Part shown: positions 49,745-60,021 of the stretch, piece by piece
Layout of the letters: each line of letters opens with the position of its first letter
How positions within the stretch are numbered: position 1 is the first letter of the stretch
From: Inia geoffrensis
Lineage: Eukaryota; Chordata; Mammalia; Artiodactyla; Iniidae
NCBI GenBank assembly: GCA_036417435.1
Contig: CM070911.1
Span: forward strand, 6,076,001 to 6,140,000
DNA length: 64,000 nucleotides
Direction: 5' to 3'
The notes under the pieces: model-generated
Told to the model about the DNA's origin: nothing
Seen by the model: only the letters and a program-made list of their open reading frames with translations
Database searches by the model: none
Position numbers and translations under genes: made by a program

Positions 49745-49905
49745 GTTTTATGGCATTTATCATTACATGACTTCACACCTTTCTGTTTTCCCCCAAAGGG
49801 TAAGAATTTTATCTTGTTCACTGCTTATCTCCACAATGCTTAGACCAATACCTAGCATATCTAGACGCTCACTATATATTTGTTAAATGTATTTAACATA
49901 AGTAT
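49745..49905 (+). mobile_element. L2 3' terminal fragment
   Basis: 'atggcatttatcattacatg', 'attttatcttgttcactgct', 'tctccacaatgcttagacca' and 'ctcactatatatttgttaaa' match the L2 3' end. Confidence 0.78.
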
Positions 49906-50307
49906 CACTGATAATATACTAAAACATTTCCATTGTAGAACACAATCAAGTATAATTAGGTCTGTGGCCTCACTTAAAGGAATTTAGTTATCAAAATATT
50001 ATGAACATACTTGATACAACCTCAGTTGCAATATAGTTCCATAGCATGCACCCAACATTAGTATAAAAACAAATTTCAGTGTAACTATCATAAGAGAGTT
50101 GACACTGGTCAATATTATAAAGTACCATTCAATATCATGCAAAGAAAGAAATATATATTTTACAAATGTTTATATTTATAAGTAAGCATTAACATGGTGG
50201 AGAGCAGAATTCCATGCAAGGAATTCAATCACAAGGCAATAATCCTTAATTTTCTTGTCAATATTTTTATTTAAAATATCACTTGAAAACTAAAATAGAA
50301 GTATAGA

Positions 50308-50516
50308 GGGCTTCTTTGGTGGCACAGTGGTTGACAGTCCACCTGCCGATGCAAGGGACACAGGTTCATGCCCTGGTCTGGGAAGATCCCACATGCTGCG
50401 GAGTGGCTGGGCTCGTGAGCCATGGCCGCTGAGCCTGTGCGTCCGGAGCCTGTGCTCCGCAACAGGAGAGGCCATAACAGTGAGAGGCCCGCGTACCGCA
50501 AAAAAAAAAAAAAAAA
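50308..50516 (+). mobile_element. CHR SINE, short form
   Basis: Head ggcttctttggtggcacagt, body 'gcctgtgcgtccggagcctg', long A tail. Target-site duplication aaatagaagtataga at 50293-50307 and 50517-50531, perfect. It sits inside the left flanking copy of the L1 at 50571-52192. Confidence 0.96.
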
Positions 50517-50570
50517 AAATAGAAGTATAGAAAATCTGAATTTCAACATTTTAAAATATAAGTGAATTAA

Positions 50571-52192
50571 GACATCCTAAGTTCATGGATTGGAAGGCTT
50601 AATATTGTTAAAATGTCAATATTAGCCAAAGCAATCTACAGATTAAATGTAACCCTGTCAAAATCCCAATGACATTTTCTGCAGAAACAGAAAAACCCAT
50701 CCTAAAATTCACATGGAGTCTCAAGGGACCCTGAATAACTAAAACATCCCTGAAAAAGAAGAACAAAACTGGAGGAATCGCACCTCCTGATTTCAAAACT
50801 TACTACAAAGTTACAGTAATCAAAACAGTGTGATATTGGCAAAATGCAGACATACAGACCAACAGAACAGAATAGTGAACCCAGAAATAAATCCTCACAT
50901 ATATGGTCAGGTGATTTTTGACAAGGGTGCCAAGGCCATTCAATGGGGAAAGGACAGTCTTTTCAATAAATGCTGCTTGGAAAACTGGATATCCATATGC
51001 AAAATAATGAAGTTGAACTTACCTAACACCATATACAAAAATTAACTCAAAATGGATCAAGGACCTAAATTTAAGACTTAAAGCATTAGAAAACACAGGA
51101 TAAAAACTTCATGATATTGGATTTGGCAATGATTTCTTGACATGACACCAAAAGCACAGGTAACAGAAGAAAAAAATAGACAAACTTAATAAAAAATTTA
51201 AAATTTTGTATATCAAAAGACACTATCTGTAGAATAAAAAGGCAACCCACGGAATGGGAGAAAATATTTGAAAATCATATATCTGAAAAGGGATTAATAT
51301 CCAGAATATACAGAGAACTCCTAAAACTCAACAACAACAGCAAAAAAAAGTCCGACTCAAAAATTGGCAAAGGACTTGAACAGACATTTCTCCAAAGAAG
51401 ATATATTAATGGCCAATAAGCACATGAAGAGATGCTCAACATCACTAATCATTAGGGAAATGCAAGTCAAAACTACAATGGGATACCACCTCACACCCAC
51501 TGGGATAGCTATTATCAAAACAGCAGAAAACAACAAGGTTGGTGAGGATGTAGAAAAATTGCTGGTTTACTGTTGGTGGGAAACATTTCTTTTTTTTACT
51601 ATGGAAAAAGGAATGGAGGTTCCACCAAAAATTTAAAATAGAAATACCATGTGACCCAGCAATTCCACTTCTGGATATATACCAAAAAAGAATTGAAAGT
51701 ACTGTCTCCAAAACATATTTGAACACCCGTGTTATAGCAGCATTATTCACAACAGCTAAAAACATGGAAGCAACCCACATGTCCATTGACAGATGAATGG
51801 ATAAGCAAAACTTGGTATATACATATACAGTAGAATATTAGCCTTAAAAAGGAAGAAAATTCTGAAATACGCTACAACATGGGTGAACCTTGATAAAATT
51901 GTGCTAAATGAAATAAGCCAGTCACAGAACGACAAATATTGTATGATTCCAACTATATGAGGTATTCAGAGTAGCCAAAATCATAGAGACAAAGTATAGT
52001 CGTGGCTGCCAGGGGCTGGGGGGAGAGGAGCAGGAGGATGAGAACAGAGTTCCAGGTTTACAAGATGAAGAGTGACGGAGATGGATGGTAGTGACGGCTG
52101 CACAACTATGGGAACTGTACCCTTAAAACTGGTTAAGGTGATAAATTTGTATGTGTATTTCCTTTAACACAATAAAAAAAGAAAAAAATATG
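50571..52192 (+). mobile_element. L1 3' half (ORF2 end and 3' UTR), 5'-truncated
   Basis: Starts 'gacatcctaagttcatggat' and runs through 'acctcctgatttcaaaactt', 'caatggggaaaggacagtct', 'ccaaagaagatatattaatg', 'cccactgggatagctattat' and 'aaataagccagtcacagaac' to 'tttaacacaataaaaaaag'. ORF2 is broken by stops and frameshifts, so it is inactive. Both flanks carry a related sequence of about 66 bp. Confidence 0.92.
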
Positions 52193-52555
52193 TATCATTT
52201 GAAAACAGAAAGAGCATATAAAATCTGAATTTCAATATTTTAAATTATAAATTAATTATACTCAGTTATACAAATTAGCATAAAATTATGTTTATACAAA
52301 GAGAAAAATTAAAGCTGAGATGAAATTTAAAAATTTTCAAGTCATCGAGTTTTAAAATAACAGTAGACAACTGGTAGCTGATTTTCATTGTCAAAGCTAA
52401 TATTGGTTTTATTAGACACACTTAATGCGAATAAAACTGGTACTCAGCAGTGTAAACATATAAACCCAGTACATCCTTTTGTTTCTGAAATTGAATTGCT
52501 TTGTTAATGTTAAACCTTATTATCTACCATACAACAGTAAGAAAACAAAATTCAC

Positions 52556-52700
52556 CTGTCACAGAAACAATATTAAGTAATCTTCTCATGGTCTGAGGAC
52601 TTATGTCACTGAACCAGTCCTCTGTAACCAGCAGTTTGGTAAGATCAAAGGACATCTGCCGAGTAATCGTGCGCTGCATCTGTCTTCTTCGGTAAGTATC
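52556..52700 (-). CDS. KIDINS220: KIDINS220 exon I: C-terminal part of KAP domain
   Basis: 145-nt exon, acceptor cactgtttcag|GAT and donor GTGACAG|gtgaat. It encodes [20 protein letters not shown] followed by [20 protein letters not shown] and LLNIVSVT. The basic start and the [14 protein letters not shown] helix match KIDINS220 exactly as recalled. Its donor splits a Gly codon that is completed 7.6 kb further on. Confidence 0.96.
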
Positions 52701-54182
52701 CTGAAACAGTGAACCCATACTTCGGGCCTGAGAACTTAAGGCTTTTTGAGAAGTTAATATATGTTTATGTCAACAACAAAAACAATCCAAAATTTTAGTC
52801 AAAGAGGAAGACTATATAGTAATAAAAAGTATTATTAGTACTTCCTGAGGCAGAATACTTACAGAACAGTTATAAAGTAATATTATCAGCAACTGCATCA
52901 AATGCTATGGTTTAGCTTCAGATGTATTTTGATTTATAGTTGTACAGAGAAAGCTCGATGCCTTGAAGATCATAAATAAGCAGAATTGGGTAAAGAAAAT
53001 TCAACTCAAACTCTTATGGGAGCTCGGTATTTATAGGAACCGTGAAATAATAAAGCAAATAACCCCTCGTCTAGACTTAAGGATTCAGCATTTTGATTTT
53101 TAGGGTATTTTCAAACGTATGACACAGCTGCTCTAACTATCCTCACATCTGCATAAGAATTAAAAGGTCTCTCCTGGGTGGGATGGGGTGGGGAATCCCA
53201 TCTAATCAGAGGAGGAACAGGCACAACAAAGGTGCGTTCTCATCTAGGGTCATGAGACAGGGGAATGTGGACACAATCACAGGGAACCCAGGAGTCCAGA
53301 CTCACAGGAGGGAAATTCAAAACTGTAAACCACACCCTGCTCTTAATTTAGAGCTGTCAACTGTCATTCATAATATTATCTTCACATCCACACTTGTACA
53401 TGGTAGAGGCATAAGGTCAAAATATCACTGAAGACACATTTTTTTTAATGTAAAATGTCCCAATTTAATGTTAGCAAACTAGGGGGTAAAATAAATGGCG
53501 CTAATGCTAGCCCAACCTAGCCATCCCTAAGCAGCACTATCACCATAACTTACCTGCAAGTGGACATCTTCCTGCCTTGTAATACTCCCTTATTCTTTAC
53601 AAAAGAAGGCTCCTAAAGATAGGGTAGGACTGGGAAACTACAGTGTTCCAGGAGAAAACCAAGGGACTGGGAAGGGCACAAAATCACTATGTGGGGAGAA
53701 AAAAAAAAAGTACACATCTCACAAACATCGGGGAAGAAGGAAGGCCAACAGGAAAACAAAGCAAGGAATTGTTCTCACACTACGCGCCTCTCTCTCCCTT
53801 ACAGCTATGGTGACATGGGTCCCTGGAATGAACACAACTTGACCTGGAACGAACCCAGTGGTTCTCCAACCCTCGATGAAATCATCTGGGGAGCTTTAAA
53901 ATCTCACCCTCAGAGGTTCTGATTCAATTGGTCTGGAGTCTGGAGTGGCACCTGGGCTGAGAGCAGGCTGGGAGAGGACAGGCACTCCTATATAATTTAC
54001 AGTTATTATGGCTCTAGGTTCAGACACTCCTTGAAAAATCACCTGAAGCTGAAAGGAAACCCAGTGATAAAATTTACTTGATGAGCTCAATGCAGTATTT
54101 ATAAAATATTACGTGGCATCACCTTGGTTTTATTTAAATAATAGCAATACAAACAAATGGCTCAAAACATAAGGTAACTTAC
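52701..54182 (-). other. Intron H-I
   Basis: 1.5-kb intron with an hAT-type remnant at about 53855-54025. The remainder looks unique and holds no recognised gene. Confidence 0.8.
53855..54025. mobile_element. hAT-Charlie (MER5A-like) non-autonomous DNA transposon remnant
   Basis: 'cagtggttctccaaccctcg', 'atctggggagctttaaaatc', 'ctcagaggttctgattcaat' and 'tggtctggagt' follow the MER5A pattern; the far end is degraded. Confidence 0.75.
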
Positions 54183-54271
54183 CCGTCTATTAAGGGCCGT
54201 CTTACTACCAAGTTTTGTCATCTCTCCAAGGCTGTTTTGTGAAACTCTCCTGTCAGCATCTTCCTGCAGCC
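54183..54271 (-). CDS. KIDINS220: KIDINS220 exon H: short KAP exon
   Basis: 89-nt exon, acceptor attctttaag|GG and donor AGACGG|gtaagt. It completes Gly (G|GG) and encodes [20 protein letters not shown] and GSKTALNRR. The content is Ser/Arg-rich and polar, so it is probably an exposed loop. It lies 166 bp downstream of exon G, and the two are likely spliced as a tight pair. Confidence 0.94.
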
Positions 54272-54437
54272 CTTAAAGAATTTTATCAAGAAAGCACCAT
54301 TGTATTAAAACTCTGTTGTATGTGATATTTAAAGAGTAGTGAAATATGAACAATATTTTTCAAGGTAAAAGGAGATGCACCATAAAAAACTATAGAACTA
54401 CTTCAAACCCAAAGTACCTGAGGAACTCAATCTTTAC

Positions 54438-54681
54438 CTGTATTATCTGAGCATGGAATATCTCCATTAGCTGTTGAAGTTACAAGAAATTTTCTTGCAC
54501 TGCTTAGTCCACGACTATTGAGGAAAACAGGTAGGTGCACTATGTTGCGCATATAGTCATGTCCATTGATGTTTGAGTCACGAAGCACGCTGTTGAGGTT
54601 CTGGTTAATTGCCTTTATAATAATATGTGGATCACTTGCAAAAATAGCAATGAATGGGCCTTTTGAAAACAGAACTCGGAC
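54438..54681 (-). CDS. KIDINS220: KIDINS220 exon G: KAP domain
   Basis: 244-nt exon, acceptor cttctaccacag|GTC and donor AATACAG|gtaaag. It encodes [20 protein letters not shown], then an Asn-rich helix region ([20 protein letters not shown]) and a stretch with [18 protein letters not shown], ending [11 protein letters not shown]. The beta strand ending in ASDPH resembles the sensor-like strand that follows Walker B in STAND/KAP NTPases; that assignment is an inference. Confidence 0.96.
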
Positions 54682-55401
54682 CTGTGGTAGAAGAAATGTA
54701 TAGTTATGATAAGATAAAAATTTTAAATTATCCAAAGTAATAAAACACCTCTTCAAAATCTGTGTTGTCCTTTGGTGACAGTATTTTTAAAATACCATTT
54801 CCTTTCCATTCAAGTACTATTCTATATGAAAACAAATTTTGCCAAAGTCTCAATCTGGTTTGTCACCATCTGACAATTTTTCAACATTTGACAGTGATAA
54901 AATCTCCAAAGAAAACAATTAATCCTGTCGTATTTCGAGACACTTATGGTCTACATAAGAGGTAAGATCAACACACGAGAAATATTCATGAATACATATG
55001 ACGTACTAACCACATGGGTCTCCGACCACAGTTACACACTGCTGTTTATAACGTATCTTACAGAGAGCCACCGACGTGCCCTACTTTAACAGAACTCTAC
55101 AAATTCTGTGGTTTCCCTACCCTTAACTCTATTCCAACCATAACTATCTGCAAAGAAAAGCTGGAGTCACACTATGGACTTTAGAGACCCTCTATTCACT
55201 TTTTTCCTCACACTGCCGTTAAGCTAGAATTGTTTCAATCTGCTTGTGATGAAACTTTTACTCTTGCTATGTTTCTGCATAAAACATTGTTGTTTTTACA
55301 AAAGAAGTATTATTCAAACTCCACTTGAGATACTCATGAAGCGACTCCTCTCAGCTGCCACCTATGTGACAATGACAAGTTTCAAGTTGGTTCAGACATA
55401 C
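54682..55401 (-). other. Intron F-G
   Basis: 0.7-kb intron without recognised repeats or genes. Confidence 0.8.
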
Positions 55402-55542
55402 GGTGTCCAGCATCTGGAGTACTCTGTCCTGCTCACAGGCATCCAGCCCGTCGATGATAACCACCAGCCTTGTCTGATTCTGAGTGAAGCTGTCGATGGT
55501 TTTTGCCATCCTGGCCATCAATTCCACTTCACACTTAAGAAC
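55402..55542 (-). CDS. KIDINS220: KIDINS220 exon F: Walker B of KAP NTPase
   Basis: 141-nt exon (47 codons, phase 0-0), acceptor cttttgcacag|GTT and donor GACACC|gtatgt. It encodes [20 protein letters not shown] and then [15 protein letters not shown]. The latter is a hydrophobic beta strand ending in Asp, the expected Walker B motif, which coordinates Mg2+ in P-loop NTPases. It completes the nucleotide-binding half that began with the Walker A motif more than 6 kb upstream in the gene. Confidence 0.96.
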
Positions 55543-56382
55543 CTGTGCAAAAGAAAGGATACAAAGCCCTGAAATCTGAGAAAGTTAAGCACATTTCTCA
55601 AAAAGCCTGACAGAAAGTCAGCTAAAGGAAGGAAAGAAATCCAAAGTCCTCACTGCCAGTTGTGGTTCCACTTAAAACTGTATCGAGTGCTTCACCTAAA
55701 TTACACCTAAATTAGAGCATTTATTACAATAAGGTAGACACTGTCATATCCATTTTAAAAGGACAGACTTGGCTGAGTGACTTACTTGCTGAGATCACAT
55801 GCTCTGCATGTCAGAAAACGTATTTGAATGCAAATCCAAATAATCTAAATACCACACTACATTTGACCCCCTGATGGCACGTGACCTTGATCAAAGTAAG
55901 GGGCTGCAGGTTAACTATATAAAGCCCTTTTCTGTTCTAAAAGTATGTTCCTATCTTATATGTTTTGGTGGTTCAATCTGCTTACTCTACCAGGCTCTAG
56001 AGCAACCTATATTATTAGGTAGTAATTACCAACTGTGGAATAATCTGCAACTTTTTGAGTATCTTATAAAAGTCTGTTTTATAAAAATACGTTATTTTTG
56101 TAACTTTTCCCACTTCACATATGTATTTTCATAGGAAAAATCTAGAGTAAAACTAAAAACAAATGCAACGCTTTAACACTTAGAGAATACACTCCCTAAA
56201 GCCCCATGGTCATGGGGAGCATATTCACATTAGGATTATTTTCTGCACAGCTTGTGGGATCTTAGTTGCCCCCCCCGACCAGGGACTGAATTCCGGCCCT
56301 CGGCAGTGAAAGCGCGGAGTCCTAACCACTGGACCACCAGGAAACTCCCAGGATTATTTTCTAAGAAGCAGTGAGTGCTTAC
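55543..56382 (-). other. Intron E-F
   Basis: 0.8-kb intron. It holds the SINE at 56245-56349 next to its 5' splice site and a weak MIR-like stretch at about 55710-55830. The open frame at 55874-56134 has no recognisable content. Confidence 0.8.
56245..56349 (-). mobile_element. tRNA-derived cetartiodactyl SINE (CHR-type, short) beside a donor site
   Basis: Minus-orientation head gggagtttcctggtggtcca to 'gatcccacaagctgtgcaga'. Target-site duplication aggattattttct at 56232-56244 and 56350-56362, perfect. It is in the sense orientation of KIDINS220. Confidence 0.93.
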
Positions 56383-56672
56383 TTTCATGAATCCTTCACT
56401 TTTCAATTTGTGCAGTTTGGAGGCGGCATTATGGAGGCGTTTCCTTTGAGAATTCAGGAGAGAGTCCAGCACCTGCCACCATGTACGACAATTCAGCACA
56501 AAGGCCAATCCCACTATCGACGCAACTGATATGAGGACAGCATTCACTGTCAGATGCTTTGGGTCTACTCTGAATATAGCCAGAAGAGTAATTCCAGCAA
56601 TAATGCAGCCAAAGATAAAAAGGAAGATGACAAAAGATGGGAGACAACACGTTTTTTTCCATTTATTTTTAC
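56383..56672 (-). CDS. KIDINS220: KIDINS220 exon E: third and fourth transmembrane segments
   Basis: 290-nt exon, acceptor tgtattacag|GT and donor ATGAAA|gtaagc, ending in phase 0. After a basic stretch (KNKWKK) and TCCLPS comes a hydrophobic run of about 20 residues ([20 protein letters not shown]), then [11 protein letters not shown], a second hydrophobic run ([18 protein letters not shown]), and the amphipathic [20 protein letters not shown]. These match membrane segments 3 and 4 and the return to the cytoplasm. A SINE insertion ends only 20 nt downstream of the donor. Confidence 0.96.
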
Positions 56673-56834
56673 CTGTAATACAACAAATGGTTTTAACATG
56701 TCAAGCATCCAGAAAATCTCAATCATTACGGTGACAGCGTATGACAAATCGGATGTTCAATTCATGTTTTCATGCATTGCATCCATCCCATCCTCAAGCC
56801 CTACGTACACACAAAGAACAGGAGGAGGTCTTAC

Positions 56835-56986
56835 CCTGCGTATCTTCAGTCTTGAATACTCGGAAAAGCCTGGTTGCCAGAAAGCCAAACTCTCTTTCAC
56901 AAGCATCCGAGAGGGTGGCAATCATTTCAGCCATTGATGTTTCTCCACCTACACTGGACAACCTATTGTAATCTGTAAACAAAAAC
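56835..56986 (-). CDS. KIDINS220: KIDINS220 exon D: KAP linker
   Basis: 152-nt exon with acceptor ccccaag|G and donor ACGCAGG|gtaaga. It encodes [20 protein letters not shown], a central helix-like part with [15 protein letters not shown], and FKTEDTQG. It lies in the cytoplasmic linker between the two membrane-segment pairs. The incoming Arg codon is split AG|G and the outgoing Gly codon G|GT. It sits 162 bp upstream of exon E in the transcript, the shortest complete intron but one in the window. Confidence 0.95.
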
Positions 56987-58888
56987 CTTGGGGAAAGGGG
57001 AAAGAAAATGTTACTCAGCTATCTAAAGAAACGATTTCAACATATGTCATCTCTATCATTTAGCCTGTGTATCTTCATGTCTCTTTCAAAATGTTGTTTT
57101 TAAAAGTCTAAGGAGGGAAAACAACTTGTAATTAGGTATCTTCCATTTCTAACATCTTATATACTTTTCTCAGGAAAAGGCAATAGCAAAAGTTAAATGT
57201 GGTAGACTTATATGAAGTAATTCTGACTTAAAGGCAGAAAGGGAAAAAGATTATGACAGCTTAGCCAAGGAATCAGACATCTCAACAGATCTCATGATAC
57301 AACGATTAAAATGATTAAAAGGTGACACCCCAGGGCTTCCCTGGTGGCACAGTGGTTGAGAGTCCGCCTGCCGATGCAGGGCACACGGGTTCGTGCTGCG
57401 GTCCGGGAAGATCCCACATGCCGCGGAGCGGCAAGGCCCGTGTGCCATGGCCGCTGAGCTTGCGCATCCGGAGCCTGTGCTCTGCCGCAATGGGAGAGGT
57501 CACAACAGTGAGAGGCCCGCGTACCGCAAAAAAAAAAAAAAAAGGTGACACCCCATATCAGCCAAAAAATGCTGCACAAAGCAAGTTTTCTAAGCACCAA
57601 CTGAAGAGATTAAAACCTTGAGAAAATATTATAGTAATTAAGAATTGAATGCCATTTTAAAACTCAAGCTTTAGAATGTTTTATTTATAGCTTAAACATC
57701 TACCAGGGATTTAGAAAGAAGCTATAAAATATTCATTTCACAGTTGTTCTGCAAAGTAACGGAATTATTTGTATTTTGAGTCTCTGAATGGGTATTATTT
57801 CTGCATTAGTTCCTTTCTTCCCTTCTACCCCTAAACTAAACTCTCATCTCAAACTGTAGATAGGCATTGCTTTCAAAATACAATCTAGGATCACACTGTA
57901 CTATGTATATGCATGCTATTTTAATTGTTCTAATTTTTTAAAAGAATACCATCTCATTAATTTAAAGTGTTTCTATTTTATATAAAAATATCTTCTCCAA
58001 TCATTTTATTACACTCTGCATGTTTTCTTTTTACGCTTTTCATTTTAACTTCTCATTTTAAATCCTTTTCTTAATACTCCTATATGTCAATTACTTGTAA
58101 GCTTTTATTTTTATCTTCCTCTCTTATATTATAGTTTTGATGTCTTATCTGGTTCGGCCTATTTACTTTCAGCTTAACTTAAACATATTTTATCTTATAA
58201 TAATTTTTAAATTCTTCATCTTTTAGTGCATATCTAACTAATTATTACTAATTATTTTACTAATTTCTATTGAATTCCTTTTGCTTTCAGTTCTCTAAAC
58301 TTTTTTTTTTTTTTTTTTTTCATTTTACTTTCCTCTGGAGCCCTCTAGCTTTCCTTTACTCTTTGACTTACATGTTTCTCATCTTTTCTGAACTGTTTTC
58401 TCATACATTTCCTATTTGATATTAAAAATAATTTTAGAGGAGTGGGTAAATATATTTCCACAGGTGAGGAAAGAGCAGCTCAGAGCACAAGCTGAGTTGC
58501 CAAAGTTACACCCTGATGTAAACAGATGCCAAGACTCCTTTCACTCTTTTCAAATAGACCAGCACTCTTTTCAAATTTGTCCAAAGGATAATAACAGGTG
58601 TCATAGGGGGGAGCATGGGTTTATGCTCAAATAAAATTTGGTAAATCAAGGTTAAACTGATTTCTTTATGAAAAGGTGTCTCTGATCCTTTAATGTACAA
58701 GAGGGAGCTATAATATAAAGTGTTTCCCACACAGATTTGACCAGGGAGTATTTGCTTGCTTTATTTCTCACATTATAAAGTTTAAGGGACCAATGTTTTT
58801 TTGGAATATACATTGAGAAACGATGCATTATAAACTTTTACTTGCTTCATCTTATTAAAAGTTACTTCTGTCAAAGGGACCAACTCAC
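56987..58888 (-). other. Intron C-D
   Basis: 1.9-kb intron with the SINE at 57333-57539 and a T run at about 58302-58320. A diverged MIR-like stretch lies at about 58440-58510. The rest is AT-rich and unique. Confidence 0.8.
57333..57539 (+). mobile_element. CHR SINE, short form
   Basis: Head gggcttccctggtggcacag, GC-rich body, A tail. Target-site duplication aaaaggtgacacccca at 57317-57332 and 57540-57555 with no mismatch, 16 bp. Open frames through it on both strands are not genes. Confidence 0.96.
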
Positions 58889-59054
58889 CTCACAGGTAAA
58901 GCTTTAGTGGTTTGCTCTGGCAATTCAGGCGGATTCACAAACATCAATTTGAGGAGGAGCTCCAAATACCCAATATGTCTTGCCAATCTAGTACTGAGGA
59001 CCCAGGCCCAATTCCAATTCTCTCCTTCCCTTCGTCCACCAAAGTAAACGACAA
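58889..59054 (-). CDS. KIDINS220: KIDINS220 exon C: end of second membrane segment and cytoplasmic linker
   Basis: 166-nt exon (acceptor gaatttcag|TT, donor GTGAG|gtgagt) with incoming phase 1 and outgoing phase 2. It encodes [11 protein letters not shown], then a Trp-rich stretch ([20 protein letters not shown]) and [18 protein letters not shown]. It is the start of the loop between membrane segments 2 and 3. The reading frame carries no stop and joins exactly to the exons on both sides. Confidence 0.95.
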
Positions 59055-59841
59055 CTGAAATTCACGGTTTAAAACAAAATTATCCAGAACGATCATTAGT
59101 CAAGCAGCCTCTTTTCTCCAAACAGTCAAGTATCAAGTAGTAACAGGTAGACTTACATAATTTTCATGGTCCCATTCCATTTCCTAACTACTCCTCAAAG
59201 AATTCCTCAATTAATTAACCTCCCCCAACATACATCAGGTATGTGAAAAATGGAAAGTAAGCTGACTAAAATATGACATAAGAAACACAATCAGAAAGAT
59301 AATGCCTTAAGCAGAAACATAACCCTTAGTTCAGATTCAAACGTAACGCCTGGTTTTATCACTACTTGCAAATGCTGAAGTTACCAGTAGTTTCTCCAGA
59401 GGTAAATCTATTTCCTTTCTTGCAACTGAAGACACTTGCGAGAACAGGGATTATATATATTTATTACTTTGCTTTTAGATAAAATAAAAATTACAGTCAT
59501 GGTCAAAATGATCAAGAGCACGTCATGACAGCTATAAAAACTTATTTTCAAAAAAAGATTTAAATATAAATCATTAATTAACATATAAAAGGGAAAGTAT
59601 AATAAATAAAAGTTCTGCTTCAATATTAACAAGTAGTGCACTAGTTTTTAAAGCTGTACCAGCCAGGCTGGGGACAATGTTCCTCTAGGCCAACTTACAA
59701 AATAGCAAAAAATCAATTTTCTCACCTGATTATGAAAACCTCTTACAGACTTTAGGAGAAAGATATAGATACAATTTTAAGTAGAACAATGAGTTTTGAC
59801 ATTCTCTACATTTTTGGAAAAGACAAAAGGCAAAGACTTAC
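59055..59841 (-). other. Intron B-C
   Basis: 0.8-kb AT-rich intron without recognised repeats or genes. Confidence 0.8.
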
Positions 59842-60021
59842 TAAAAAATATATATAAGAGAGCCAAGAAGCTCAATGACACCGCTATTCCAAGATTTGGG
59901 TCAATCGTAAAAGCAAACAATAAACCAAGGCCTCCACAAAGGAGCAGGGTCAGAAATACTATAAGCCATGAAAACTGAAAAAGAGGTTCAATCTGTTGTC
60001 CTGCAAAGGTTTTCATTTCAT
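59842..60021 (-). CDS. KIDINS220: KIDINS220 exon B: first two KAP transmembrane segments
   Basis: 180-nt exon, acceptor tttctctttcag|AT and donor TTTTTTA|gtaagt; it starts by completing Asp (G|AT) and ends with the first base of Ile. It encodes 'DEMKTFAGQQIEPLFQFSW' followed by two long hydrophobic runs rich in Leu, Val, Ile and Phe, separated by a short loop containing DPNLG. These are membrane segments 1 and 2, inserted between the Walker A and Walker B parts of the KAP domain, as is known for this family. The second segment finishes in the next exon (I-V-V-Y-F-G-G). Confidence 0.96.

Larger units (their letters stand above)
44991..52555 (-). other. Intron I-J (7.6 kb)
   Basis: Rich in repeats: a perfect inverted repeat at 45352, three SINEs (46894, 48599, 50308), L2 pieces, an uncertain old repeat at 48310-49560 and a 1.6-kb L1 at 50571-52192. 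The stretches 45400-45980 and 47270-48080 look unique. No gene is seen. Confidence 0.8.

Noticed and set aside
51364..51786. Open frames in the L1 at 50571-52192
   Set aside because: Fragments of a decayed L1 ORF2; stops and frameshifts are present on both sides.
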